Of a DNA stretch of 11,640 bases, positions 1 through 7,253 are shown piece by piece; within the stretch, counting starts at the first letter, position 1; each line of letters begins with the position of its first letter. The translations under genes were made by a program, and so were the position numbers. The notes under the pieces were generated by a model. That model worked only from the letters and a program-made list of their open reading frames with translations. It searched no databases and was not told the DNA's origin. The stretch spans positions 1-11,640 of the forward strand of contig JBEIHX010000055.1 in assembly GCA_040381075.1 (NCBI GenBank), written 5' to 3'. This DNA comes from JBEIHX01 sp040381075 (GTDB lineage Bacteria; Pseudomonadota; Alphaproteobacteria; Caulobacterales; Aquidulcibacteraceae).

Positions 1-2852
1 CGTGTCGCCGATGCCGCCGTCAGGATTTCGCCGTGGCGTTCCGCGCCACGCCGCACCAGGCCCAGCGCGATGTGTGCGCCGACGCCGACGCCAAAGCCAC
101 TCGACGTCACGCGGCCGACCTGAACGCCTGCTTCATCGACCAGCGGCGCGCCTTCAGGAATGCCGGCAGTCTCGCTGCGCAGGCCAACCAGTCGCCAGCG
201 GTCAGGCGAGGCAAGCGCCGGCCGGGATGCCCCAGCCGATCCTGCATGGACACCCTTCCTGACCCATCGCTGGAGTCCGAGGTCGGCCGCAGTCGTTCTG
301 CCGTCGATCTCCGCGCCGACAGCGACATGCCCCTTTTCGATGCGGAGCCATTCGAACGCCTCGAGGCCGTAAGGCGCGCCTCCGGCCTCGTGAACCGCAG
401 CCAGAAGGGCGCGCCAGAAGCTCGAGGCCGTCGCGGGCGGCGCGTAGATTTCGTAGGCATGCTCGCCGCTGTAGGAGATCCGGGCTACCCGCATCGACTG
501 ATGCACGGCGATGTCCTGAGGGCCAAGTTCAGCCAGATGCGGCAACGCCTTCATGACAACGCTGCGGGAGCCTGGGCCCGCCACCACGAACGCCGCCCAG
601 GCTTCGGTTAAGTCGTGCAGGACGACCCTGTGCTCTGGCGCGACAAACTCCCGGAACAGTTCGAGTCGCTGGAGGACTGCAGCACTTCGAGCCGTCGAGG
701 CCGTGACGAAGTATCGCTCTTCAGCGACCCGCCAGATCGTCCCGTCGTCGAAAACACACCCGTCATCATTCAGCATGACAGCGTATCGCGCCTTGCCGAC
801 CTTGAGGCTCCTTACGCCGGTTGCATAGATCAGATCGAGAAACGCGGCGGCGTCGGGACCGGCGATTTCGAACTTTCCCAGCGTCGAGGCGTCCGTGAGC
901 CCGACGCAATCACGAACCGCCTTCGCTTCCCGCATCGCGGCTTGCGCAAGTGTCTCGCCGCGCGCCGGGAAATAGCGGGGACGCAACCAGAGGCCGCTTG
1001 TCTGAAAGACGGCACCAGCCCCGGCGAGGTCCGCAAACACGGGTGAGCGGCGCACCGGCTCGAGATGCGCGCCGGTATGGCCATGTGCAAGCGCTGCGAT
1101 GGTGACGGGTGTATAGGGTGGTCGATAGGTTGTAAGTCCAACCAGGTCGGGCGACTGCTGGCGGTGTTCGGCCATCGCATGCAGGCCAATGAGATTGCTT
1201 GTCTTGCCCTGATCAGTGCCCATGCCAAGCGTGGTGTAGCGCTTGAGGTGCTCGACAGACTGATAGCCCTCCTGATGCGCAATCGCGATATCGGCGAGCG
1301 TGACGTCATTCTGGAAGTCGATAAAGGCCGTCTTGCTGCGCCTGTCTGCGTGGAGCGGGGGCATCGCATGGGCGCCCGCTGCCTCGGACGCGTGCTCGAA
1401 CGGCGGCGCCGGATCAGGCGGCGCCTTGCGACCACACGAAGCAGCTGCCGCCCCGCCGGCGCGCCAACCCTCTCGCCAGCAATCCTGCGGCGTGACCGCT
1501 CCATTGCACGCACCGGCTGGTGCAAGATTTCCCGCCGCTCCGTCAGGCAGGAAAACACCCCGCGCCGCATCGAATGCCTGCCGCCCGCGCGCCTGGGCAT
1601 GCAGATGGAGCGTCGGCGTCCAGCCGCCAGCGCACAGCAAGGCGTCGCAGGCGAGGACGCTGGGCGTCGCATCGCTCGAGAACCGGATACTCTCGATGGC
1701 CCTGCCGCCCCTGGCGTCGAGAAGGCGTATGCCTGAACGCAGATCAACGGCATGCGCGGCCCACTGGCGCGTCGCCGCTCCGATGTCTGCAGATGGCCGC
1801 TGATCGAGAACCGCCGCGATCCGAATCCCCGCCTCCAGCAGCGCCCGCACGGCCTGGTAGTCATGGTCGTGGTTCGCGACGAAGACCACGTTCTGACCGA
1901 CCGCGACGCCAAAGCGCCGCGCATAGACAGCTCCTGCGTGCGCAAGCATCACACCCGGCCGATCATTGTTGTCGAACACGAGCGGGCGCTCGATGGCGCC
2001 CGCGGCCAGCACGACATGCCGGGCGCGCACCTTCCAGAGTCTTTGCGAAATCGCGCCGCCCGGCTTCTGCCCGGGTTCAGCCAGACGCTGGACCAGGCCG
2101 ACAAGCCCGTGATCATAGACGCCAAAGGCAGTCGTTCTCACGAGGACCCTGACACCGAGCTCCCGGAGCCGGCCCAGTTCTCCTTCAGCGAACGCGGCGG
2201 CTGAAACGTCTCCGACGCGCGTGGCCGCGCCCAGCATCGCTCCGCCCGCAACACTGTCCTGCTCGACAGCCAGAACACGCAGGCCCGCCTCGGCAGCGGC
2301 GCGGGCGGCCGCCAGTCCTGCAACACCAAGTCCGATGACCAGCATGTCGGCATGAGCGAAGCGCTCACCATAGGCGTCCGGGTCAGGCGCCTGAGGCGGA
2401 TCGCCCAGACCCGCGAGGGCGCGGATCACCTTCTCATAGACTGGCCAGGCCGAGAGCGGCGTCTTGAATGTCTTGTAGTAGAAACCCGCTGGCAGCAGAG
2501 GGGCCGCCCTGTCCAGCACGCTGAGAACATCGGATTCCAGACTCGGCCAGCGGTTCTGGCTTCGCCCGACCAGACCGTCATAGAGCATCACCTGCGTTGC
2601 TCTGGAATTGGGCTCGAAACGACCACCTTCGCCGACACCATAGAGCGCATTCGGCTCTTCAGGTCCTGCGCTCAGGACACCACGCGGGCGATGTCGCTTG
2701 AAGCTGCGTCCGGACAGCATAGTGCCAGAGGCGAGAAGAGCTGATGCGAGCGTATCTCCCGCAAAGCCGCTGAAGCTCCGGCCGTCGACGGTGAACGCAA
2801 GCGGCCGGGATCTGTCGACGACACCGCCAGCTGCGAGGCGTGAGCCGCTCAT
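1..2852 (-). CDS. soxA: Sarcosine oxidase subunit alpha (3' end beyond left edge)
   Basis: This is the large subunit of heterotetrameric sarcosine oxidase, which demethylates sarcosine to glycine and passes the one-carbon unit to tetrahydrofolate. The frame is open for 950 codons from ATG at 2852 and leaves the window without a stop; by family length only a few tens of residues should be missing. An N-terminal ferredoxin-like domain carries GRSFKRHRPRG (48-58), EEPNAL (65-70) and QNRWPSL (99-105). A dinucleotide-binding domain follows, with VIGLGVAG at 172-179 and GAIERPLVFDNNDRPG near 285-300. Then come IDFQNDVTLADI (511-522) and SVEHLKRYTTLGMGTDQGK (532-550), both typical of SoxA. The C-terminal half is a GcvT-like folate-binding domain, with RPRYFPARGE at 624-633 and DASTLGK at 654-660. 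The start overlaps the soxD stop by 4 nt (ATGA), implying translational coupling. The glycine motif reads GLGVAG rather than the common GAGPAG. Confidence 0.96.
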   Translation of the reverse strand, partial: MSGSRLAAGGVVDRSRPLAFTVDGRSFSGFAGDTLASALLASGTMLSGRSFKRHRPRGVLSAGPEEPNALYGVGEGGRFEPNSRATQVMLYDGLVGRSQNRWPSLESDVLSVLDRAAPLLPAGFYYKTFKTPLSAWPVYEKVIRALAGLGDPPQAPDPDAYGERFAHADMLVIGLGVAGLAAARAAAEAGLRVLAVEQDSVAGGAMLGAATRVGDVSAAAFAEGELGRLRELGVRVLVRTTAFGVYDHGLVGLVQRLAEPGQKPGGAISQRLWKVRARHVVLAAGAIERPLVFDNNDRPGVMLAHAGAVYARRFGVAVGQNVVFVANHDHDYQAVRALLEAGIRIAAVLDQRPSADIGAATRQWAAHAVDLRSGIRLLDARGGRAIESIRFSSDATPSVLACDALLCAGGWTPTLHLHAQARGRQAFDAARGVFLPDGAAGNLAPAGACNGAVTPQDCWREGWRAGGAAAASCGRKAPPDPAPPFEHASEAAGAHAMPPLHADRRSKTAFIDFQNDVTLADIAIAHQEGYQSVEHLKRYTTLGMGTDQGKTSNLIGLHAMAEHRQQSPDLVGLTTYRPPYTPVTIAALAHGHTGAHLEPVRRSPVFADLAGAGAVFQTSGLWLRPRYFPARGETLAQAAMREAKAVRDCVGLTDASTLGKFEIAGPDAAAFLDLIYATGVRSLKVGKARYAVMLNDDGCVFDDGTIWRVAEERYFVTASTARSAAVLQRLELFREFVAPEHRVVLHDLTEAWAAFVVAGPGSRSVVMKALPHLAELGPQDIAVHQSMRVARISYSGEHAYEIYAPPATASSFWRALLAAVHEAGGAPYGLEAFEWLRIEKGHVAVGAEIDGRTTAADLGLQRWVRKGVHAGSAGASRPALASPDRWRLVGLRSETAGIPEGAPLVDEAGVQVGRVTSSGFGVGVGAHIALGLVRRGAERHGEILTAASAT

Positions 2853-3094
2853 GCCGTGTCTCGCGGGCAGGGGCGGACCTCGAGGATTTCGTGCGTCAGC
2901 GTGTGCCGGCGCAGAACCATCAGCGCCCTGCAGCCACGGCTATGCTGCCAGATCTCTTCCGAAGGACCGACGGGGTTTGTGCGCGTGTGCAACACAGCGG
3001 CGTCAATATGGGCATGCGAGGCTTCAAGCGCGCGCAGGAAGCTGAACTCGATGTCGGGGCGGGGTCCGCAGTGCGTGCAGGTGATGATCAGCAT
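2849..3094 (-). CDS. soxD: Sarcosine oxidase subunit delta
   Basis: This is the small zinc-binding subunit of heterotetrameric sarcosine oxidase, 81 residues and shorter than the roughly 90-100 residues usual for SoxD. A CxxC pair lies at C6 and C9 (ITCTHCGPR, where SoxD proteins typically read CPxCGPR). The second conserved block is WQHSRGCR at 49-56, supplying H51 and C55, so a complete CxxC plus HxxxC zinc-ligand set is visible. Family residues THEI follow at 67-70. The gene starts 3 nt after the soxB stop, and its own stop overlaps the soxA ATG by 4 nt. The B-D-A order is the standard one for this operon. The shortening is spread through the middle and the C-terminus; the core motifs are intact, so I expect a functional subunit. 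Confidence 0.94.
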   Translation of the reverse strand: MLIITCTHCGPRPDIEFSFLRALEASHAHIDAAVLHTRTNPVGPSEEIWQHSRGCRALMVLRRHTLTHEILEVRPCPRDTA

Positions 3095-3097
3095 GAG

Positions 3098-4369
3098 TCA
3101 GTGCAGGTGAGGTGTCGGCCCGGAGCCGGCTTCATTGATTGTCGCTCCGCGTTCAAACCGGTCGAGCGTGAAAGGTGCGTTGAGAGGGTGAGGCGCGCCT
3201 GTCGCCATCGTGTGGGCAAACGTGAAACCCGAAGCGGGTGTCGCCTTGAAACCTCCATAGCACCAGCCGCCATTCAGGAAGAGGCCCTCGACGGGGGTCA
3301 GTCCGATGATCGGCGCTCCATCCATGGTCATGTCGACTGCGCCTGCCCAGGCCCTCTGCATGCGCAGGCGCGCAAGCGCCGGGACCATCGCGATGGCCTG
3401 GCCGGCAACCTGTTCAATACGCGACAAGGCCCCGCGCTGGGAGTAACTCGGATAGAAGTCGATGTCGCCGCCAAGGACGATTTCCCCCTTGTCGGTCTGG
3501 CTGAGATAGCAATGCACGGCGCCTGACAGCAGCACTGTATTGAGCATCGGCTTGACCGGCTCACTGACGAAAGCCTGCAGGAGGTGGGTCTCGATGGGCA
3601 GTCGCAGTCCAGCCATCGCCATGACCTCACAGGTACGACCTGCCACTGCAACGCCGACGCGGCCTGCGCCGATTGCGCCCCGGGTCGTCCGGACACCCAG
3701 GATCCGGCCATCTGCAATATCGAACCCTGTCACGGCACAGTTCTCGATGACATCGACACCAAGCGCACTCGCGGCGCGCGCATAGCCCCATGCCACTGCG
3801 TCGTGCCGGGCCGTCCCCGCACGCCTCTGCAGAAGTCCGCCGTGAACGGGGAAGCGGGCCGAGGTGGAGCAATCGAGGATGGGCGCAAGACGCTTCACCG
3901 AGCCCGTGTCGAGCAGGTCTGCATCGATGCCGCGCAGCCGCATCGCATCACCCCGCTCGGCGAGGGCGTTCATGTCCGCATCGGAATGCGCGAGGAAGAC
4001 CACGCCGCGCTGGGAGAACATCACGTTGAAGTTCAGCTCGCGGGTCAGGGACTCCCACAGCTTCAGCGAGTGCTCGTAGAAGCGCTGGTTGGCCTCGAGC
4101 TTGTAGTTCGATCGCACGATGGTGGTGTTGCGGCCGGTATTGCCGCCACCGATCCAGCCCTTCTCCAGAACGGCGACCGATCTCGCAGCATGATCACGCG
4201 CAAGATGATAGGCTGTCGCCAGCCCGTGACCGCCTCCGCCCACAACCACGAAGTCATAGGAAGGCTTCGGTATCGCCGCCTGCCAGGCGCGCTGCCAGCC
4301 AGCGTGCCCGCCGGCTGCTTCGCGAGCCAGCCTGCCGAATGAATACCCACGGGGGCGCTGGCGATGCAT
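3098..4369 (-). CDS. soxB: Sarcosine oxidase subunit beta
   Basis: This is the catalytic flavoprotein subunit (DAO-type oxidoreductase) of heterotetrameric sarcosine oxidase, 423 residues and normal for SoxB. The FAD-binding Rossmann motif is VVVGGGGHGLATAY (41-54), followed by VLEKGWIGGGNTGRNTT (67-83), a SoxB hallmark. The block TARHDAVAWGYARA (186-199) contains H189, which aligns with the histidine that covalently carries FMN in characterised SoxB proteins (H173 in Stenotrophomonas). Near the C-terminus, GGFKATPASGFTFAHT and LDRFERG are typical of the family. The start at 4369 is fixed from upstream by an in-frame TGA at 4384-4382, and the N-terminus (GGHAGWQRAW, 20-29) matches the family's usual start. 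No convincing ribosome binding site precedes it. It is the first gene of the leftward soxBDA operon. Confidence 0.96.
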   Translation of the reverse strand: MHRQRPRGYSFGRLAREAAGGHAGWQRAWQAAIPKPSYDFVVVGGGGHGLATAYHLARDHAARSVAVLEKGWIGGGNTGRNTTIVRSNYKLEANQRFYEHSLKLWESLTRELNFNVMFSQRGVVFLAHSDADMNALAERGDAMRLRGIDADLLDTGSVKRLAPILDCSTSARFPVHGGLLQRRAGTARHDAVAWGYARAASALGVDVIENCAVTGFDIADGRILGVRTTRGAIGAGRVGVAVAGRTCEVMAMAGLRLPIETHLLQAFVSEPVKPMLNTVLLSGAVHCYLSQTDKGEIVLGGDIDFYPSYSQRGALSRIEQVAGQAIAMVPALARLRMQRAWAGAVDMTMDGAPIIGLTPVEGLFLNGGWCYGGFKATPASGFTFAHTMATGAPHPLNAPFTLDRFERGATINEAGSGPTPHLH

Positions 4370-4402
4370 GAAAAAACATAATCATAATTTGTTTTTATTG
4401 CA
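4365..4402. promoter_or_regulatory. Imperfect AT-rich inverted repeat over the soxB start
   Basis: The left arm, TGCATGAAAAAACA at 4365-4378, and the right arm, TGTTTTTATTGCA at 4390-4402, are complementary over an outer 4 bp (TGCA) and an inner 7 bp. A 3-by-2 nt mismatch separates the two paired parts, and the arms flank an 11 nt spacer. The left arm contains the soxB ATG (4367-4369). It could be an operator for a dimeric regulator, or, if transcribed in the sox direction, a weak AU-rich hairpin that includes the start codon. The spacer also holds a tandem CATAAT duplication at 4377-4388. Function is inference; the symmetry is seen directly. Confidence 0.4.
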
Positions 4403-4459
4403 CAAGCCGTTTTTCTCGTATCCATTGCGCCTGCGGCGGTGCCGGGGAGTTCAGGGAAA
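4370..4459. promoter_or_regulatory. Divergent intergenic promoter region
   Basis: This is the only sizeable gap in the window, 90 bp between the divergent starts of soxB and the membrane protease gene. Its soxB-proximal part (4370-4400) is strikingly AT-rich against a GC-rich background, as expected of a promoter. Both operons must be transcribed from here or from inside the opposite gene. I could not assign convincing -35/-10 hexamers with normal spacing in either direction, so no individual promoter is called. The half nearer the protease gene is GC-rich and contains a GGGGAG at 4444-4449 that may serve as its ribosome binding site. Confidence 0.5.
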
Positions 4460-5434
4460 GTGGCGCAGTTCTTTCGAAGGCGCGCAGCGCTCACCTTCTA
4501 TGTGCTGGCGGTCCTCATCGCTTGCGGCGTCATGGTCAACGGCGTCGTCGTGATGTCGACCGACGCAGATGCCGCCAGCGCTTTCGCGTTTCTGGCAGGC
4601 GATATCGCCAATGCTGGCGGATACGTCTCCATCCCGTGGATTGCGCGCTTTGCTGTCGCTGAGCCCAGCCTTTTCGGCGTATTCGTGTTCGCAGCTGCGC
4701 CCACCCTTGCCGCAGTCATCGTCGCCGCATTGAGCGGACGTCTGGCGCGACTGGCGGCCATGCTGCGCCCATGGACTGATGTCAGCTGGCGGAGGGGGGC
4801 AGGCGTCTACGCAACCATCCTGATTGTCTACCTCGCCGGCGCCGGCCTCTTTGCGTGGATCGCGTGGATCGAAGGCGGTGACGCGGCGCTTGGCCAGGCG
4901 TTTGCCGGGCTTGGTGCATTCGCCCTCGGCATCGGCGGCCTCGGACTCCTCTTCGGCCTGTTTCTGGATGAAGGCGGCACGCTCGAGGAACTTGGCTGGC
5001 GGGGATTTCTGCAGGACATTCTGAGCGAGAAGTATGCGCCACTCGCAACGGCCCTGATAGTCGGCTTGCTGTGGTGGGCCTGGCATCTGCCGCGTGAAGT
5101 CCTGACATTCCTGTCGGGCGCGCCAGTGGAGGAGGTGCTATGGGGGCAGTTCGTGTTCCTGCTGCTGTGTGTCGCCCTGAGCATCGTCATCGCTGCGGCG
5201 TGGAACAGCGTTGGTGGTAGTGTCTGGGTGGGTATTCTGATCCATGGCGGGACCAATGTCTGGAGCAAGGGCTTCGGAGACGGCGCCTATGTGGTTTTTG
5301 GCGGCTGGATGGAAAGCGTTCATCCCATGCTCCGGACGTTCGACCTGCGAACAACGATCGTGATCATACTCGCCGCACTTCTGCTTGCGCTGATGGGGCC
5401 CCGGCTCGGTCGAAAGCGCGAGACGCTGGCATGA
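4460..5434 (+). CDS. CPBP family intramembrane metalloprotease (CAAX protease/Abi-like)
   Basis: This is a polytopic membrane protein of about 324 residues with several hydrophobic segments. The three signature motifs of the CPBP family are visible in order: EELGWR (residues 176-181, the EExxxR motif), WWAWH (205-209, in place of FxxxH) and HGGTN (262-266, HxxxN). All expected metal-site and catalytic residues are therefore present. The start is uncertain. GTG at 4460, with GGGGAG ten bases upstream, gives an N-terminus reading MAQFFRRRAALTFYVLA, typical of the family; GTG at 4439 would add seven residues. The stop overlaps the next permease gene by 4 nt (ATGA at 5431-5434), tying it to the transporter operon. 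Known family members include prenyl-protein CAAX proteases and bacteriocin-immunity proteins; the substrate here is unknown. Confidence 0.88.
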   Translation: MAQFFRRRAALTFYVLAVLIACGVMVNGVVVMSTDADAASAFAFLAGDIANAGGYVSIPWIARFAVAEPSLFGVFVFAAAPTLAAVIVAALSGRLARLAAMLRPWTDVSWRRGAGVYATILIVYLAGAGLFAWIAWIEGGDAALGQAFAGLGAFALGIGGLGLLFGLFLDEGGTLEELGWRGFLQDILSEKYAPLATALIVGLLWWAWHLPREVLTFLSGAPVEEVLWGQFVFLLLCVALSIVIAAAWNSVGGSVWVGILIHGGTNVWSKGFGDGAYVVFGGWMESVHPMLRTFDLRTTIVIILAALLLALMGPRLGRKRETLA

Positions 5435-6441
5435 GCCGCTGGTCGTCCCGCCTCCTGCAGCGCGCGGCCTTCTCGGTCGTCGTCCTGCTTGCGGTGACAG
5501 CGATCACATTTGCGATCCTGACGCTCTCGACCAACGATCCCGCGCGCCTGCTTGCCGGGCCCCAGGCGACTGAAGCTGCGGTCGAGCGGCTGCGCATCCA
5601 GCTGGGCCTCGATCAACCCTTCTGGGCGCAGTACGGCGCCTATCTCGGACGCGTGATCCGCGGCGATTTTGGCGTTTCCGTCCAGACGGGTTTGCCGGTG
5701 CTCGAGGAGATCGCCCTGCGGGCTCCCGCAACGCTCGAGCTCATGGCCACAGCCCTTCTTGTCTCGGCACTGGTTGGGATCCCGCTTGGCGTCTGGGCCG
5801 CGCGACGGCGCGGCGAGTGGCCGGACCATGTCGTACGCGGCCTTTCGGTTGCGAGTATTTCAATGCCCGGCTTCTGGCTGGGCATGCTGCTTGTGCTGCT
5901 GTTCTACCGCGAACTTGGCTGGCTGCCCGCAAACGGGCGTTTCAGCGGCGTCGAGCCGGGCCCTACGGGCTTCCTCCTGCTGGACACGGTGCTTGCAGGC
6001 GATGGCGCAGGCTTCATGGATGCACTGGCGCACCTCGCTCTGCCCGTGATGGCGCTCGCCCTCGCAGACATCGGTGCGCTTGCCCGCCTTGTCCGCGCGC
6101 AGACACTCAATGTTCTCAGCACCGATTACATGCGGATGGCGCGCGCCAGCGGCCTCAGCGAAGGCGAGGCGGTGCGTGAACACGCCATGCGCAACGTCCT
6201 CACACCCATGGTCCCGATATTCGCGCTGTCGATTGCCCAGATGCTTTATGGGTCGGTCGTGATCGAGACCACCTTTGGCTGGCCCGGCGTCGGCGCATAC
6301 GTGGTCCAGGCGATCTTCGCACTCGACTTCCCGGTCATTCTCGGCTTCGCGCTGATCGCATCGATCGCCTACGTGATCTGCAACCTCGCAGCGGACCTCC
6401 TGCAGGCGGCTCTCGATCCGCGCATTCAGGATGCTGTCTGA
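5431..6441 (+). CDS. Peptide-type ABC transporter permease (DppB/OppB family)
   Basis: This is an inner-membrane permease of 336 residues, normal for DppB-type proteins. A first membrane helix lies near residues 12-32. It is followed by the periplasmic family signature around 57-84 (LGLDQPFWAQYGAYL, RGDFG), then a block of five membrane helices. The cytoplasmic EAA loop that contacts the ATPases is at about 232-260 (DYMRMARASGL, RNVLTPMV), and ETTFGWPGVG at 279-288 is a further family hallmark. It overlaps the upstream protease by 4 nt and the next permease by 1 nt (TGATG at 6439-6443). It should form the translocation pore as a heterodimer with the downstream DppC-type protein. The family covers di- and oligopeptide, nickel and some glycoside importers, so sequence alone does not fix the substrate. 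Confidence 0.95.
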   Translation: MSRWSSRLLQRAAFSVVVLLAVTAITFAILTLSTNDPARLLAGPQATEAAVERLRIQLGLDQPFWAQYGAYLGRVIRGDFGVSVQTGLPVLEEIALRAPATLELMATALLVSALVGIPLGVWAARRRGEWPDHVVRGLSVASISMPGFWLGMLLVLLFYRELGWLPANGRFSGVEPGPTGFLLLDTVLAGDGAGFMDALAHLALPVMALALADIGALARLVRAQTLNVLSTDYMRMARASGLSEGEAVREHAMRNVLTPMVPIFALSIAQMLYGSVVIETTFGWPGVGAYVVQAIFALDFPVILGFALIASIAYVICNLAADLLQAALDPRIQDAV

Positions 6442-7253
6442 TGCGCCCGCCGCCGATCATCATGCAGGTTGGCGGAGGCATTGTGGCCGTGCTCGCGCTC
6501 GTTGCGCTGCTCGCGCCCTGGATTGCGCCCTATCCGCCCGAGGCGGTCAATGCGGGCATGGCGTTCGCGCCGCCTTCGGCCGAGCACTGGGCCGGCGCCG
6601 ATGGGCTCGGACGTGATATCCTCTCACGCATAATCCACGGCGCACGTCCGTCCTTGCTGGCCGCCCTCGGCATTGTCGCGATCGGTCTCGGCGGCGGAGC
6701 GATTCTCGGTTCGCTCGCGGCCCTGACAGGCGGGCTGTTCGAACAGGTCATCATGCGACTTTCGGAGATCGCGATGGCCTTGCCAGGTCTGGTGATTGCG
6801 CTTGCTCTGACAGCGGCGCTTGGCCCATCGCTTGTGAACCTGACCCTGGCGCTCGGCGCGCTCAGCATTCCGTTCTATGTGCGGATCGTGCGCGGCGAAA
6901 CCCTGACCCTTCGCGAGCGCGGTTTCGTGAAGGCCGCGCGCGCAATGGGCGCCGGCCCGATCTGGATCGCGTTCCGGCACATCGCCCCCAACCTCGCGCC
7001 AGTGCTTGCGGTCTATGCGACCATGGGGCTGTCCGGCGCCGTGCTGGCAGCGAGCGCGCTGAGCTTCGTCGGACTTGGAGCGCAGCCGCCGATGGCGGAA
7101 TGGGGCGCCCTGATCTTCGATGGCAGCCAGGTCCTCCTCAGTGAGTGGTGGGTTGCGGTCTTTCCCGGCCTCGCCGTTGCGGTGGCCGCACTGGGCTTCA
7201 ATCTTCTCGGCGATGGATTGCGCGACTGGCTCGATCCGCGGAGCGGGTCATGA
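6441..7253 (+). CDS. Peptide-type ABC transporter permease (DppC/OppC family)
   Basis: This is the second inner-membrane permease of the importer, 270 residues. The N-terminal helix (about 11-29) ends in APWIAPYPP. It is followed by the DppC-type periplasmic motif HWAGADGLGRDILSRIIHGA (49-68), with its conserved GRD. The EAA loop is at about 161-188 (GFVKAARAMGAG, FRHIAPN). The segment ALSFVGLGAQPPMAEWGALI (206-225) and the ending GDGLRDWLDPR are strong family marks. The start at 6441 overlaps the previous stop by 1 nt and has AGGA at 6428-6431 at suitable spacing. The stop overlaps the next gene by 4 nt. It pairs with the upstream DppB-type permease. Confidence 0.95.
   Translation: MRPPPIIMQVGGGIVAVLALVALLAPWIAPYPPEAVNAGMAFAPPSAEHWAGADGLGRDILSRIIHGARPSLLAALGIVAIGLGGGAILGSLAALTGGLFEQVIMRLSEIAMALPGLVIALALTAALGPSLVNLTLALGALSIPFYVRIVRGETLTLRERGFVKAARAMGAGPIWIAFRHIAPNLAPVLAVYATMGLSGAVLAASALSFVGLGAQPPMAEWGALIFDGSQVLLSEWWVAVFPGLAVAVAALGFNLLGDGLRDWLDPRSGS

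Noticed and set aside
830..1945. A 371-codon open frame on the minus strand, in a different frame from soxA.
   Set aside because: Its translation is Arg/Ser-rich without recognisable motifs, and it lies wholly inside the continuous soxA frame, whose protein matches the family throughout. It is a GC-rich shadow frame.
1..2852. The possibility that soxA is a broken gene, because the only frames in this interval that close with a stop are short and scattered.
   Set aside because: Translating the minus strand from 2852 gives 950 uninterrupted codons with SoxA motifs in the right order. The frame merely has no stop before the window edge.
3584..4342. A 252-codon plus-strand open frame antisense to soxB.
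   Set aside because: soxB is unmistakable on the other strand, and the plus-strand product has no motif or ribosome binding site support.
4370..4459. Specific -35/-10 promoters, for example TTGTGC with TATGAT on the minus strand or TTGCAC with TCCATT on the plus strand.
   Set aside because: Spacing is too short (13 bp) in the first case and the -10 match is poor in the second, so neither is supportable as an individual promoter call.
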